A DNA stretch of 64,000 bases. It comes from Bacteroidota bacterium (lineage in GTDB: Bacteria > Bacteroidota > Bacteroidia > B-17B0 > Aurantibacillaceae). Positions 41,923 to 49,978 of this stretch are shown here, one piece after another. Each line of letters opens with the position of its first letter. Within the stretch, counting starts at the first letter, position 1. The stretch is from positions 1 through 64,000 of the forward strand of contig JANYGK010000028.1 in assembly GCA_025362395.1 (NCBI GenBank). The letters run 5' to 3'. The notes below the pieces were generated by a model. The model searched no databases, had not been told where the DNA came from, and saw only the letters and a program-made list of their open reading frames with translations. The translations under genes were made by a program, and so were the position numbers.

Positions 41923-44085
41923 ATGAAAAAAATAATTTTAATACTATTAATAATTTCAGCTAATAATTTATTGGCTCAGCTATTGCCATTTACATCTATT
42001 CAAAGGACTACTCCCGGTAGTTTATTTATGTCTGTAGGCACTGGAACAAATGGCATTATAACCGCTACAGCTTCTATTCCTTTGTCAAATATAACAGGTA
42101 CAGCATCGCTTTTGCAAACACTTTCGATCAATACCAATTCACTTTCAATCAGTTCAGGAAACACAATTGTATTACCAACAAGTACATTAACCTCTGGATT
42201 TTTCTCCGCAACATCCCCACTATCTTACAACAGCACAACAGGCGTGTTTACGATTACACCCTTAACTATTACCAATACAGGTTCAGGTAATGCTGCCATA
42301 ACAGGAAACACTTTAAACATTCCTAACACTACCTATAGTTATACTCCTGAAAACGTTTCTAATAAAGCTACATCATTCGGAACGCTTAATAACACATTAT
42401 ATCCAAGTACACAGGCTGTTAGTAATTATATTACAGGATTTAATTATTTAACGGCAAATCAAACAATCACATTTACGGCAAGCGGAGATGTTACAGGTAC
42501 CGCCAATGGCAACACTTCAATATCACCGACATTTAGTTTGGCAACCGTAAATTCTAACACGGGAACTACAGGGAGCGCAACTACAACAAACAGCATTACG
42601 GTTAACGGAAAGGGGCTTGTTACGGGTGTTGGTACTATTCCTATTCAAATAGCTGAGTCGCAAGTAACGAATTTAATTACTGATTTATCAAATAAGGTTC
42701 CGTTTACAGGGGCCTCGTCAACCGTTAATATAAACACACAACCATTAGTAGCGGGTCGTTTATCGTTGGGCACTGCAAATCCTATAACAAGTTCAAACAT
42801 ATACATAGGATCAAATATTACCGGCGCAACTAATTTTCAAAGTGTATTTACTGAAAATACTGTCCAATCAGACGTTACCGGTTCTGCTTACGGATTTATC
42901 AGTTCAATAGGGACGCAGGCTACAACTTTTACTTTGCCTGTACTTTATCACTATGTTGCCCAAAAGGCAGCATTTGGAGCGGGTTCAACTGTTACGGCCC
43001 AGTATGGATTTTTAGCATCAAATCTAACAGGTGCTACTTCTAATTATGGGTTTTACGGAGGCATGGCTGCTAATACTGGTGTTTGGAATATATACATGGC
43101 AGGAAATGCAAATAATTATTTAGCGGGTAATTTAGGGATAGGGGTTGCTTTACCAACCGTAAAATTGCAGGCATTATCTACTGCCGAACAACTAAGGTTA
43201 GGGTATGACGGTAGTAATTATGCATCATTCATAGTAGGTTCAAACGGGTTAACAACAATAAGTGCCACGGGAACAGCTCCCGCTTTTGCTATGTCAAACA
43301 GATTAGCTGTTACTACTAATTCAGGTGTAATTTCCCTTCGTGATTTTGTTGGAGCGGGTGCGGGTACTTCCGCTATATACATGGGAACTGTCACTCCTAA
43401 TACAGTTAATCAAACATTAGCCTTTGACGGATCATCTACTTATTTAAATGGTCAGGCAAGTAACTCACTTTATCTTGCTATTGGGTCTACAAATGTAGTA
43501 AGACTAGCTCAAAACTTTCAAATATATACACCTTTTGCAGCAAGTTTTGGGGCAGTTACTCCATTCAATTTTACTCAACCTAATAATAGCGGGCAAACTG
43601 CATCTACAGTAATACCAGGTTTTAAACATACAGGAAATATTCGCGGATGGAATGGCGGAAACATTACATCTATGCAACCGGAAGTTTATTTTAGCGCACC
43701 GACTTATAGCGCAACAGCGGCTAGTACACTTAGTATTGTGACAGGATTACTTGTCGACGCTCCTATAGCAGGAACTAATGTAACATTTACAAATGCTTAT
43801 GGGATTGTTACTAATGGAAGTATTGGTTTAACTACAACAGGAACCGGTATCACAATTAAAGAAGGAGCTAATTCGACAAGCGGAACAGCAACGTTAGTGG
43901 CGGGTGCGGTAACAGTATCAAATACAAACATCACGGCAACAAGTCGAATATTCTTAACGGGCAATACAATAACTAACGCGGGAATCTTAACCAAGGTTAA
44001 TAATGTTGGTACCGGATTCACCATAACCAGTACTAATGGTGCAGACGTTAGGGCAGTAGATTATTTTATTATACAAGGAAATTAA
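41923..44085 (+). CDS. Large fibre-like protein with signal peptide
   Basis: 720 residues. It has a clean Sec signal peptide (MKKIILILLIISANNLLAQ, cleavage after AQ) followed by Thr/Ser/Gly/Asn-rich beta repeats. The fibre-type unit YTPENVSNKATSFGTLNNTL and LYPSTQAVSNYITGF (about residues 140-170) recurs in Bacteroidota tail fibres. A signal peptide is unusual for a virion part; the protein may be exported to the lysogen or cell surface, or act as an adhesin, instead of assembling in the cytoplasm. No chaperone domain is seen at the C-terminus. Confidence 0.7.
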   Translation: MKKIILILLIISANNLLAQLLPFTSIQRTTPGSLFMSVGTGTNGIITATASIPLSNITGTASLLQTLSINTNSLSISSGNTIVLPTSTLTSGFFSATSPLSYNSTTGVFTITPLTITNTGSGNAAITGNTLNIPNTTYSYTPENVSNKATSFGTLNNTLYPSTQAVSNYITGFNYLTANQTITFTASGDVTGTANGNTSISPTFSLATVNSNTGTTGSATTTNSITVNGKGLVTGVGTIPIQIAESQVTNLITDLSNKVPFTGASSTVNINTQPLVAGRLSLGTANPITSSNIYIGSNITGATNFQSVFTENTVQSDVTGSAYGFISSIGTQATTFTLPVLYHYVAQKAAFGAGSTVTAQYGFLASNLTGATSNYGFYGGMAANTGVWNIYMAGNANNYLAGNLGIGVALPTVKLQALSTAEQLRLGYDGSNYASFIVGSNGLTTISATGTAPAFAMSNRLAVTTNSGVISLRDFVGAGAGTSAIYMGTVTPNTVNQTLAFDGSSTYLNGQASNSLYLAIGSTNVVRLAQNFQIYTPFAASFGAVTPFNFTQPNNSGQTASTVIPGFKHTGNIRGWNGGNITSMQPEVYFSAPTYSATAASTLSIVTGLLVDAPIAGTNVTFTNAYGIVTNGSIGLTTTGTGITIKEGANSTSGTATLVAGAVTVSNTNITATSRIFLTGNTITNAGILTKVNNVGTGFTITSTNGADVRAVDYFIIQGN

Positions 44086-44292
44086 ATGGAAAAAACAATT
44101 GAATTAGGCTACGTCCTAAGCGTTTTATTATCAGTACTTGGAGGGGTTTTAGGATTTTGCGCGGTACTTGCGGTGAACTCATTAATTAGCATTGCCAAAT
44201 CTGTTGGAGAAATTAAAACACAAATACGGGAAGTGGTAGTGAGATATGAGGCGTTAGAAAAAAGAGTTGAAGATTTAGAAGACGAAAATTAA
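44086..44292 (+). CDS. Small membrane protein with coiled-coil tail (lysis cassette)
   Basis: 68 residues. One membrane segment (YVLSVLLSVLGGVLGFCAVL, about 8-28) is followed by a coiled coil (IKTQIREVVVRYEALEKRVE). It stands between the fibre gene and the lysozyme gene. It is suited to a role as an inner-membrane spanin, pinholin or fibre anchor; the sequence does not decide. Confidence 0.6.
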   Translation: MEKTIELGYVLSVLLSVLGGVLGFCAVLAVNSLISIAKSVGEIKTQIREVVVRYEALEKRVEDLEDEN

Positions 44293-44297
44293 ATATC

Positions 44298-44852
44298 ATG
44301 GCATCATTTGAAAAAGCAATACAAAATACGTTTAAAGCTGAAGGAGGGTTTCAAAACGATCCACATGACAACGCCAACTACGTTAACGGAATACTTATCG
44401 GTACCAATAGAGGTATTTCTGCTTCTGGCTATTATGGTTATTTTAAGCAAATACCGACAGTTGAGCAAATGAAAAATTTATCTGTTGAAGACGCAACGAG
44501 AATTTTCAAAGGCAATTACTGGGATAAACTCGCATGTGATAATATCGTTAACCAATCGGTTGCAGAATTAATGTTCCAATTTATAATAGGATCCGGGGCA
44601 AGCCAAATAAGCGATATTAAAGATATCGCAAATGGTATTGATGATAAAGATTTAGTTATAATGGTGAATGATAATCCTATACATCCGAGAGAAGTATTAA
44701 TTATTAATTCACTTGACCAGAAAAAATTCCATAACGCCTTATGGAAATGGCGTTTAGCATTTTACGACCTTGTAGTTTTGAAAAACCCAAAGAAGGCCAA
44801 GTTTTTAAAAGGCTGGCAGAATCGTTTAAACACTCATAAATTTATAGCTTAA
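44298..44852 (+). CDS. Endolysin, glycoside hydrolase 108 type
   Basis: 184 residues. The catalytic signature is KAEGGFQNDPHDNANYVNGI (about residues 14-33), in which Glu16 is the expected acid. The GH108 companion region LSVEDATRIFKGNYWDKLAC follows, and the end RLAFYDLVVLKNPKKAKFLK GWQNR matches the peptidoglycan-binding domain of this family. It cleaves peptidoglycan at lysis. It is next to the holin gene (overlap 1 bp). Confidence 0.9.
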   Translation: MASFEKAIQNTFKAEGGFQNDPHDNANYVNGILIGTNRGISASGYYGYFKQIPTVEQMKNLSVEDATRIFKGNYWDKLACDNIVNQSVAELMFQFIIGSGASQISDIKDIANGIDDKDLVIMVNDNPIHPREVLIINSLDQKKFHNALWKWRLAFYDLVVLKNPKKAKFLKGWQNRLNTHKFIA

Positions 44853-45145
44853 TGAACACAAACTTTACATCCCTCGTAAAATGGATAGGCGTTGCTTTTG
44901 AGGACGGCAACGGACAAACCTCTATGAAGCGTGTAATTGCTTTTTTGCTAACATTAGCCGCTATTTTTGTGATTATTTACACTGCCATTAAATCCGCATG
45001 CGCTGAAAAAATAGAATGGAGTAGCACCGTTGGACTATTAACGGCTTTATTTGCCATGATCTCTGTTTTAATTGGCGCTTCAGTAATTGAAAAGAAACAC
45101 ATTTTAGATAGTGATCAGCCTAAGGTTGACGAGAAAGTGAGTTAA
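44852..45145 (+). CDS. Putative holin
   Basis: 97 residues with two membrane segments (VIAFLLTLAAIFVIIYTAI, about 28-46, and TVGLLTALFAMISVLIGASV, about 59-78), a charged N-terminus and a polar charged C-terminus. The size and the location after the endolysin gene support a holin role. It is the last late gene before the 45.2-kb terminator. Confidence 0.75.
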   Translation: MNTNFTSLVKWIGVAFEDGNGQTSMKRVIAFLLTLAAIFVIIYTAIKSACAEKIEWSSTVGLLTALFAMISVLIGASVIEKKHILDSDQPKVDEKVS

Positions 45146-45199
45146 AAATACACCAGCCATGTCTGGCAAATAGGAGCCTGGGCCTAACTAACAGGTATA

Positions 45200-45227
45200 A
45201 ACCGCCCCATAAAACGGGCGGTTTTTT
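45200..45227. terminator. Terminator between late and early operons
   Basis: AACCGCCC (45200-45207) pairs with GGGCGGTT (45216-45223), with T5 on the plus strand. It ends the plus-strand late operon and may also serve the minus-strand early operon, which ends at the same point. Confidence 0.9.
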
Positions 45228-45478
45228 CATAATAATTTTGTTTGAATTGGATGTTGCCTTTGATATTCTTTAGTATACCAAGAATTATTATTGTCAACTA
45301 TCGAATTCCATTCGTTTACAGCATCTTCTTTAAGCCTCCATTGAAATGTTTGTTCACAAACTCCATTATCTATATTTTTAAAATCTAACTCACATTTTTT
45401 ACACACAAGCATGAATTGATTATCATCTTTATCTAAAAATGGTTGACTATCACATATTGAGCAATTTTTAATATTCAT
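45227..45478 (-). CDS. Lar-like zinc-ribbon protein (restriction alleviation family, tentative)
   Basis: 83 residues. Two Cys pairs (CSIC at about 6-9, CKKC at about 26-29) frame a beta hairpin, and DAVNEWNSIVDN near residue 52 matches the 'A-x2-WN' end of Lar/alleviation proteins. Lar of Rac protects phage DNA from type I restriction. It is the distal gene of the early operon. Confidence 0.5.
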   Translation of the reverse strand: MNIKNCSICDSQPFLDKDDNQFMLVCKKCELDFKNIDNGVCEQTFQWRLKEDAVNEWNSIVDNNNSWYTKEYQRQHPIQTKLL

Positions 45479-45659
45479 CTTTAATTCTTATTTCGTAATT
45501 AAATTTTCGCATTTTTATAAGCTCACCTTCTCCGGTTGGATGGCTTTTAAAATCTATCCACTCGTTTCGCCATTTACTAAAGTATTGATATTTCATTCTC
45601 AACCAGGTTCTATAAGCCGCCTGAAGGCTGTTTGCTTTGAGGAATGTTTCTTCTTTCAC
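45468..45659 (-). CDS. Small phage protein, function unknown
   Basis: 63 residues (MKEETFLKANSLQAAYRTWL...), basic with many aromatics (WLRMKYQYFSKWRNEWIDF). It overlaps the oxygenase-like gene by 50 bp and the Lar-like gene by 11 bp. The large overlap lowers confidence, and a later start would be needed if translation is coupled. Confidence 0.45.
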   Translation of the reverse strand: MKEETFLKANSLQAAYRTWLRMKYQYFSKWRNEWIDFKSHPTGEGELIKMRKFNYEIRIKDEY

Positions 45660-46260
45660 TTCTATCTTTCATGTTCCAGTTGTAAGTTAAAATATAGTTG
45701 TGCGAATTACCTTTTAAATCATACTTGTCTTTACTAAAAGAAACCTTTATAAAAGTTCGCATACCTGGCCTTTTTATTTCAGCGCACTTATGTATATTGA
45801 ATTGATTTAAACGCAACAGCGAACCATCTTTGTAAGTTTTTTCGCATCTTGAATCGGCTTGTTGTTCCATTTCAAACAACGAAATTGAATCGTTTTGAGA
45901 TAAGTCAAAATAACCATGGTTAAATATTGTTCCGTTATTGTCGCTCCAAATATAATTTATGTCTTCAGTCATAAATCCATCAGAGTGCCAACCCGGTCGA
46001 TTGAAATTAGTTCCCGGAATTTGAAACATTTTCTTCACAGTTAAATAAATATAGCTGTCTTTAAATTTATTCATTCCAAACTCTTCAACAAAGTCTTTTT
46101 TAATTTGAGTTAAAATTGGACGTAAAGAATATAATCTAGGTTCTAAAACCATTATAAACATAGAACTTAGCTTTATTGGCAAGTATTGATAAAAGCACAT
46201 TTCATCGATTTTTACTTTTTTAACTCCTAAGTTTTTTGGTAAATCTCCGTATCTCATCAC
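45610..46260 (-). CDS. 2OG-Fe(II) oxygenase-like protein
   Basis: 216 residues. A candidate metal triad is His92-x-Asp94 (RPGWHSDGF) and His157 (FNIHKCAEI), with an Arg about 7-11 residues on (KRPGMRTFIKV) for the 2-oxoglutarate carboxylate. HxD...H...R is the signature of the double-stranded beta-helix oxygenases. The substrate is unknown; phage members of this fold modify proteins or nucleic acids. It overlaps the preceding gene by 4 bp (ATGA). Confidence 0.6.
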   Translation of the reverse strand: MMRYGDLPKNLGVKKVKIDEMCFYQYLPIKLSSMFIMVLEPRLYSLRPILTQIKKDFVEEFGMNKFKDSYIYLTVKKMFQIPGTNFNRPGWHSDGFMTEDINYIWSDNNGTIFNHGYFDLSQNDSISLFEMEQQADSRCEKTYKDGSLLRLNQFNIHKCAEIKRPGMRTFIKVSFSKDKYDLKGNSHNYILTYNWNMKDRSERRNIPQSKQPSGGL

Positions 46261-46838
46261 TTCTTCAATTGATTAATAACATTACCAGTTTCAACAGCGG
46301 CGGCACCTTCTAAAAACCCGTGCAACTGCCCTTTCCAATAATTCTTTTTTGCTTTTTTATTAGCCTCTTTCAACTGCTGTTGATCGAATAAATGCGTTAG
46401 ACTGTCAATGCTTATAACATCTATTAGCGAACTTTTTATAAATTCAGCATCCTTTAATTCTAAGGCTCGTTTGGCTAGCTCTGCATTATATAAACTATCA
46501 TTGTAAACAGATGCTTTGTTAAGCTTAAATAAAGCTATCTTACAGATGCTATCGGCTTCTTTATACAATGTGTCGTAAAGCGTATGGTAATGGTGTACGT
46601 GAACAACTATGCTATCATGAATGATATTAGCTTCTTTACCGTGCTGCCGTTGCTGCCGTTCTTTTTCCCTAATTGAATCCTTTACGATAGTTTTTCGTAT
46701 CTGCAAGATTGATGCGGGTGTTATGGGTTGGTCTTTATTGCCGTGGCAGTTTGATAAATACAAACAACTTAGTATAGTTGTAATTATTAAAAAAACTGCC
46801 ATGATTTTTTCTACTATTGACGCTTTATTAGTTTCCAT
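46257..46838 (-). CDS. Membrane-anchored coiled-coil protein, spanin-like
   Basis: 193 residues from the ATG at 46838 (METNKASIVEKIMAVFLIIT). One N-terminal membrane segment (IMAVFLIITTILSCLYLSNC) is followed by a long charged helical region (SIREKERQQRQHGKEANIIH, AELAKRALELKDAEFIKSSL, QQQLKEANKKAKKNYWKGQL). The shape fits an inner-membrane spanin subunit, but it sits in the early operon, which is atypical. The cysteine at the end of the membrane helix could also be lipidated (LSNC). Confidence 0.55.
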   Translation of the reverse strand: METNKASIVEKIMAVFLIITTILSCLYLSNCHGNKDQPITPASILQIRKTIVKDSIREKERQQRQHGKEANIIHDSIVVHVHHYHTLYDTLYKEADSICKIALFKLNKASVYNDSLYNAELAKRALELKDAEFIKSSLIDVISIDSLTHLFDQQQLKEANKKAKKNYWKGQLHGFLEGAAAVETGNVINQLKK

Positions 46839-47070
46839 GTTCTGATAATTCAAATTTATTTTTATTAAATGCTACTGTTTTAATTATTATGCCGTTCATT
46901 TCTTTTGTTATGCACCATGATAAATCAATCATGCAACAGCCTGCTTTAATGCTTCTTTCGTAGTTTAAAGTAGCCCAAAATATTTCTCCTTTATATTTAA
47001 CCCATTTCCAAAGAAATTGATTGTTAAAAATATAATTGGGAACATCTTTGCTTAGTTCTTCTTCGCTCAT
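46828..47070 (-). CDS. Small phage protein, function unknown
   Basis: 80 residues (MSEEELSKDVPNYIFNNQFL...). It includes GCCMIDLSWCITKEMNG with three Cys but no clear zinc spacing. It ends 11 bp inside the following gene. No family is recognised. Confidence 0.55.
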   Translation of the reverse strand: MSEEELSKDVPNYIFNNQFLWKWVKYKGEIFWATLNYERSIKAGCCMIDLSWCITKEMNGIIIKTVAFNKNKFELSEHGN

Positions 47071-47071
47071 T

Positions 47072-47287
47072 TTATTTGGGGTTGGTGGTTAGGTAATTAA
47101 TTGGATTAACTTCAAGCCATTTGCAACATTTTAAAAAACTTAAAGTGTCTGGCATTTTACTGTTTAATATTCTTGACATAGTAGCTGGCGATATACCTAT
47201 TCTTAAAGCCATTTCCCTAACACTAAAATCGCATTCGTGTTTATACATGTTTAAGTGTTGAGACAATAATCCTAAATCTACTCTCAC
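47072..47287 (-). CDS. XRE-type HTH protein
   Basis: 71 residues from GTG at 47287. That start is preferred because GTGA overlaps the previous gene's stop by 4 bp; the longer reading from the ATG at 47347 would overlap it by 64 bp. HTH: DFSVREMALRIGISPATMSR (about residues 21-40), then ILNSKMPDTLSFLKCCKWLE. It has no partner domain. It may adjust transcription of the early operon. Confidence 0.7.
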   Translation of the reverse strand: MRVDLGLLSQHLNMYKHECDFSVREMALRIGISPATMSRILNSKMPDTLSFLKCCKWLEVNPINYLTTNPK

Positions 47288-47793
47288 TTTTTTATTTTTT
47301 CGATTATTAAATATTTTTCGCTTACTCGCTCTTGGGCTTGTTGCCATTGATCATGCAGGTCTTTATATGATTTTTCCCACTCTTCAAAAGTTGGCATCCC
47401 TGCTGATCTATTGTGCATAGAGTAAGGATATGGTTCATATTTATATTCGCCATACGGATTAACCGTATAAATCCCCTCCGCTTCAAACTTGGAGGCAAGG
47501 GATTCTTTGGCTGTTTTTAACCACAAATCACTATAATCAGTTTCTTTTGGATTATAATTTTTATAATGACCCATAGGAGACTCAACAACACTCTCCGCTT
47601 CTTCTTCGGCGCACGGGTATTCGAAAAGGATTTGGTATTTGCTATTCAGAGGTAAATCCAAAGTGTAGCCAATTAATTTTGAATCCCTAAACTCAAGCCA
47701 TGGAATATTTGGATCAATACTGTAATTGCAAGCATCCCCAAGCACTCCCACCGCAATGAAATCTCGTTCGTCTATTTTAAAGTTGTGTTGCAT
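47284..47793 (-). CDS. Phage protein, function unknown
   Basis: 169 residues (MQHNFKIDERDFIAVGVLGD...). It has an acidic middle (PCAEEEAESVVESPMGHYKN) and a helical, aromatic C-terminus (TFEEWEKSYKDLHDQWQQAQ). It gives the impression of a soluble two-domain protein. No family is recognised. Confidence 0.6.
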   Translation of the reverse strand: MQHNFKIDERDFIAVGVLGDACNYSIDPNIPWLEFRDSKLIGYTLDLPLNSKYQILFEYPCAEEEAESVVESPMGHYKNYNPKETDYSDLWLKTAKESLASKFEAEGIYTVNPYGEYKYEPYPYSMHNRSAGMPTFEEWEKSYKDLHDQWQQAQERVSEKYLIIEKIKK

Positions 47794-47796
47794 GGT

Positions 47797-48027
47797 TTAA
47801 CTAATTTGTTTTGAATAAATAAATTCATCAATAATTTTCAACGCCTCTTTTGTGGTATAGCCTGTTGAAATTTTAGATATATATATCCTAACATCCATTA
47901 GTTGATTATCTAAATCTTTAAGGTGTTTTGAATGGATTTTATCAATTACTTTCATTTGACCACGTATAACTCCTTTTGAGTTAACTTTTAGTTCATTTAA
48001 AGTATTTTGTATGTCTTGGCAATTCAT
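47797..48027 (-). CDS. Small helical phage protein, function unknown
   Basis: 76 residues (MNCQDIQNTLNELKVNSKGV...), predicted helical throughout, without a catalytic motif. It starts 8 bp after the neighbouring 54-residue membrane protein gene ends. Confidence 0.55.
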   Translation of the reverse strand: MNCQDIQNTLNELKVNSKGVIRGQMKVIDKIHSKHLKDLDNQLMDVRIYISKISTGYTTKEALKIIDEFIYSKQIS

Positions 48028-48035
48028 GTGTTATT

Positions 48036-48200
48036 TTATTTTATCATTGTTATTCCCAAAGCCACTATTGCTAAGGCGATTATTAGTGTGCCGAGAAAGC
48101 AGCCCCTGCCTTCTTGTAGTTGGTTGTGAAGTTTTAAATGAGCGCAAAAAGCACATTCTTTTTTCAATATATGACAAACGTCACATTTTAGATTACTCAT
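48036..48200 (-). CDS. 54-residue zinc-binding membrane protein
   Basis: It begins MSNLKCDVCHILKKECAFCA. The spacing CxxC-x6-CxxC fits a zinc ribbon, with His10, His21 and His25 nearby. A membrane helix (LGTLIIALAIVALGITMIK) forms the C-terminus. It fills the otherwise empty gap between 48027 and 48244 on the coding strand of the operon. Confidence 0.55.
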   Translation of the reverse strand: MSNLKCDVCHILKKECAFCAHLKLHNQLQEGRGCFLGTLIIALAIVALGITMIK

Positions 48201-48243
48201 CTCTCTCTTTATTTAAAGCCACTTTTAGCGGGCTTGGTTGCTG

Positions 48244-48519
48244 TTAGAAATTATAATTACCTTGTTTGAATTGAAAAAATCTCCAGCCTGATCGTGAGTA
48301 ATGTGTTATTAAATCCTCAATTGAAGACCTGTTATCAAACTGAAACTTACCCTCTGAATTAATTACATTATATCCCGCTTCAGTTTTTACGATAATACCA
48401 TGCGGATGGTAGTAATTAGATTCTGCGCTTTGAGAAGAAGCTATTATAATGCCATCTTGTAATTTTGCTTTTGAAACGTGTATTGTTTCTTTTGGTTTTG
48501 TTGTTACTATTTCAGTCAT
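48244..48519 (-). CDS. Phage protein, function unknown
   Basis: 91 residues (MTEIVTTKPKETIHVSKAKL...), with a mid segment YHPHGIIVKTEAGYNVINSE that looks like a small beta sheet and an aromatic end (SGWRFFQFKQGNYNF). It starts 3 bp after the next upstream gene ends. No family is recognised. Confidence 0.55.
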   Translation of the reverse strand: MTEIVTTKPKETIHVSKAKLQDGIIIASSQSAESNYYHPHGIIVKTEAGYNVINSEGKFQFDNRSSIEDLITHYSRSGWRFFQFKQGNYNF

Positions 48520-48522
48520 CTC

Positions 48523-48933
48523 TTACCCCCTTTTTTTGTTGGTGTTTTTAAATTCGGTAAACTTTTCGTAAACTTCTTTACCTGTGTATCTGTAATCACT
48601 AAATGGTAATCTCCATCTTACGCCGTTATAGGTGTAGCCTGATTGTCTTGCCCATTCAGCAAATTCAACCGCATCCGAAAGCTCTTCTTTGGCGATTTGG
48701 AGGTAGGGAATAAACCATTCGAAAATTTCACCTTTAGTTAAATTCGAATCTGTATCATAATATCTATTTCTTAATTTGAATAAATCAATATCCGCCTTTT
48801 TAGATTGTTGAGACTGCCAGTATTCTCTGGCGGCTTCTGATTTAGCTCCGTCAAAAAATCCTTGTTTACTCATTGCGTATGTTGAGTATTCATCTGCCTC
48901 TTCTCTCAGCTTGTCTTCTGCTTCTTTTGTCAT
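48523..48933 (-). CDS. Phage protein with EFAEW...YTGKE-type C-terminus
   Basis: 136 residues. The C-terminal half, DAVEFAEWARQSGYTYNGV then RYTGKEVYEKFTEFKN, is of a type I recognise from small proteins of Bacteroidota phages. The N-terminal part is helical. No catalytic motif is seen; the function is unknown. Confidence 0.6.
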   Translation of the reverse strand: MTKEAEDKLREEADEYSTYAMSKQGFFDGAKSEAAREYWQSQQSKKADIDLFKLRNRYYDTDSNLTKGEIFEWFIPYLQIAKEELSDAVEFAEWARQSGYTYNGVRWRLPFSDYRYTGKEVYEKFTEFKNTNKKRG

Positions 48934-48935
48934 AA

Positions 48936-49310
48936 TTATTTTTCTGTTATAGGGTTATAAAATTGATAAGTTCTCTCTGCCGCTCTTTTATCCTGAATAT
49001 GCTGCTGTATGCCATTAACCGCCAGTGTAATAAAAGCACCGGTTATTAAGCCTCTCATGTCTGCATCAATGTCTTTCCAACTAAAAATGCCACCAGATTG
49101 CTTGTCACGTACTTCCTTTCCAAAACTCACGGCCGCCATAATAGCAGAGGGAATTATAATACATTGTGCCTGACTGTAACCGAATTGATGCATCGTTATA
49201 CCTATTGCGGGTACTCCATGAGAATTGATTAAAAAGTGTAGGTACTTGTCTGATTGAGCGCTTACGGATAATGAAAACAACACAGCTAAAATTATTATTT
49301 TATTTTTCAT
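48936..49310 (-). CDS. Exported or membrane protein, YfiM-like (tentative)
   Basis: 124 residues from the ATG at 49310 (MKNKIIILAVLFSLSVSAQ, a signal peptide). The pattern SDKYLHFLINSHG and SFGKEVRDKQSGG recalls the YfiM/DUF2279 group, which are small exported proteins with a His-x2-Asn and Gly-Lys-Glu motif. A hydrophobic helix (LITGAFITLAVNGI) lies near residue 95. Start chosen for the signal peptide and the 11-bp overlap. Confidence 0.6.
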   Translation of the reverse strand: MKNKIIILAVLFSLSVSAQSDKYLHFLINSHGVPAIGITMHQFGYSQAQCIIIPSAIMAAVSFGKEVRDKQSGGIFSWKDIDADMRGLITGAFITLAVNGIQQHIQDKRAAERTYQFYNPITEK

Positions 49311-49776
49311 CACCGCCTCCTTCCGCATCGTATTGTTTGAGGGCTTCTTCAAATGATTTTCTCTGATATTTATATATCATGTCTACAGTTCTCTCTGTTT
49401 CTTTCCAAAGATTGTCTGTAACTCGGTTTGATAAAACGCCAGAATTTTCTTTATACCAATTCTCTTTAAACTCATTAATCCATTCCGATTTGTTTGGAAA
49501 TCTCAAAGCCTTCCGCATCTTTTCGGAATTGGATTTTTCAAATTCCAAATCCTTTCTTAGATCGGCTGTTTGCTGCTTTAAAAACTTTTCAAAACACCAA
49601 AGTATATTTAACACTGCTTTATTTGTTGATAATCCTGAATACTCAACGAAATAAAATTGCATGCCTACTTTATTTACTAGAGGGTACAAGTAATCAGGTA
49701 TTTGAAAGTTTCCATCTTTATCTGGTTGTGTCCAATCTGTTTGAGCACTCATAGGCTCTTTGTTTTCGTTTGACAT
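49300..49776 (-). CDS. Phage protein, function unknown
   Basis: 158 residues (MSNENKEPMSAQTDWTQPDK...). A helical body (KFLKQQTADLRKDLEFEKSN) and a C-terminal helix (TVDMIYKYQRKSFEEALKQY) are visible; there is no motif with a known role. Confidence 0.55.
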   Translation of the reverse strand: MSNENKEPMSAQTDWTQPDKDGNFQIPDYLYPLVNKVGMQFYFVEYSGLSTNKAVLNILWCFEKFLKQQTADLRKDLEFEKSNSEKMRKALRFPNKSEWINEFKENWYKENSGVLSNRVTDNLWKETERTVDMIYKYQRKSFEEALKQYDAEGGGDEK

Positions 49777-49778
49777 GG

Positions 49779-49973
49779 TTATAGGGTTTTAATTAGTTTA
49801 CGTTTTCTACCTCCATTAAATGGATAAACTATACCTTCGTTTTCAAGAATATCCATAAGCTGACCAGCTTTATTATATCCCAAAGAAAATTCGATTTGTA
49901 AATCAGCACCTGAGCATCCATTATTTTTTTTAGCAAATTCAATTGCTTGGTTTAGTAACTCGTTCGTTATCAT
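49779..49973 (-). CDS. Stand-alone FtsK-gamma-like winged helix
   Basis: 64 residues. CSGADLQIEFSLGYNKAGQL and MDILENEGIVYPFNGGRKRK match the FtsK/SpoIIIE gamma domain, which in full-length FtsK reads the KOPS motif and steers the motor to dif. Here the domain is alone, with no ATPase. It may act as a small DNA-binding regulator, or interfere with host FtsK. It lies between two unknown genes of the early operon. Confidence 0.75.
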   Translation of the reverse strand: MITNELLNQAIEFAKKNNGCSGADLQIEFSLGYNKAGQLMDILENEGIVYPFNGGRKRKLIKTL

Positions 49974-49978
49974 AAATT

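Noticed and set aside
29607-44085. Diversity-generating retroelement acting on the fibre genes
   Set aside because: No reverse transcriptase gene and no template/variable repeat pair were seen in the window.
47011-47347. Longer HTH protein starting at 47347
   Set aside because: It would overlap the previous gene by 64 bp; the GTG at 47287 gives the 4-bp overlap typical of this operon.
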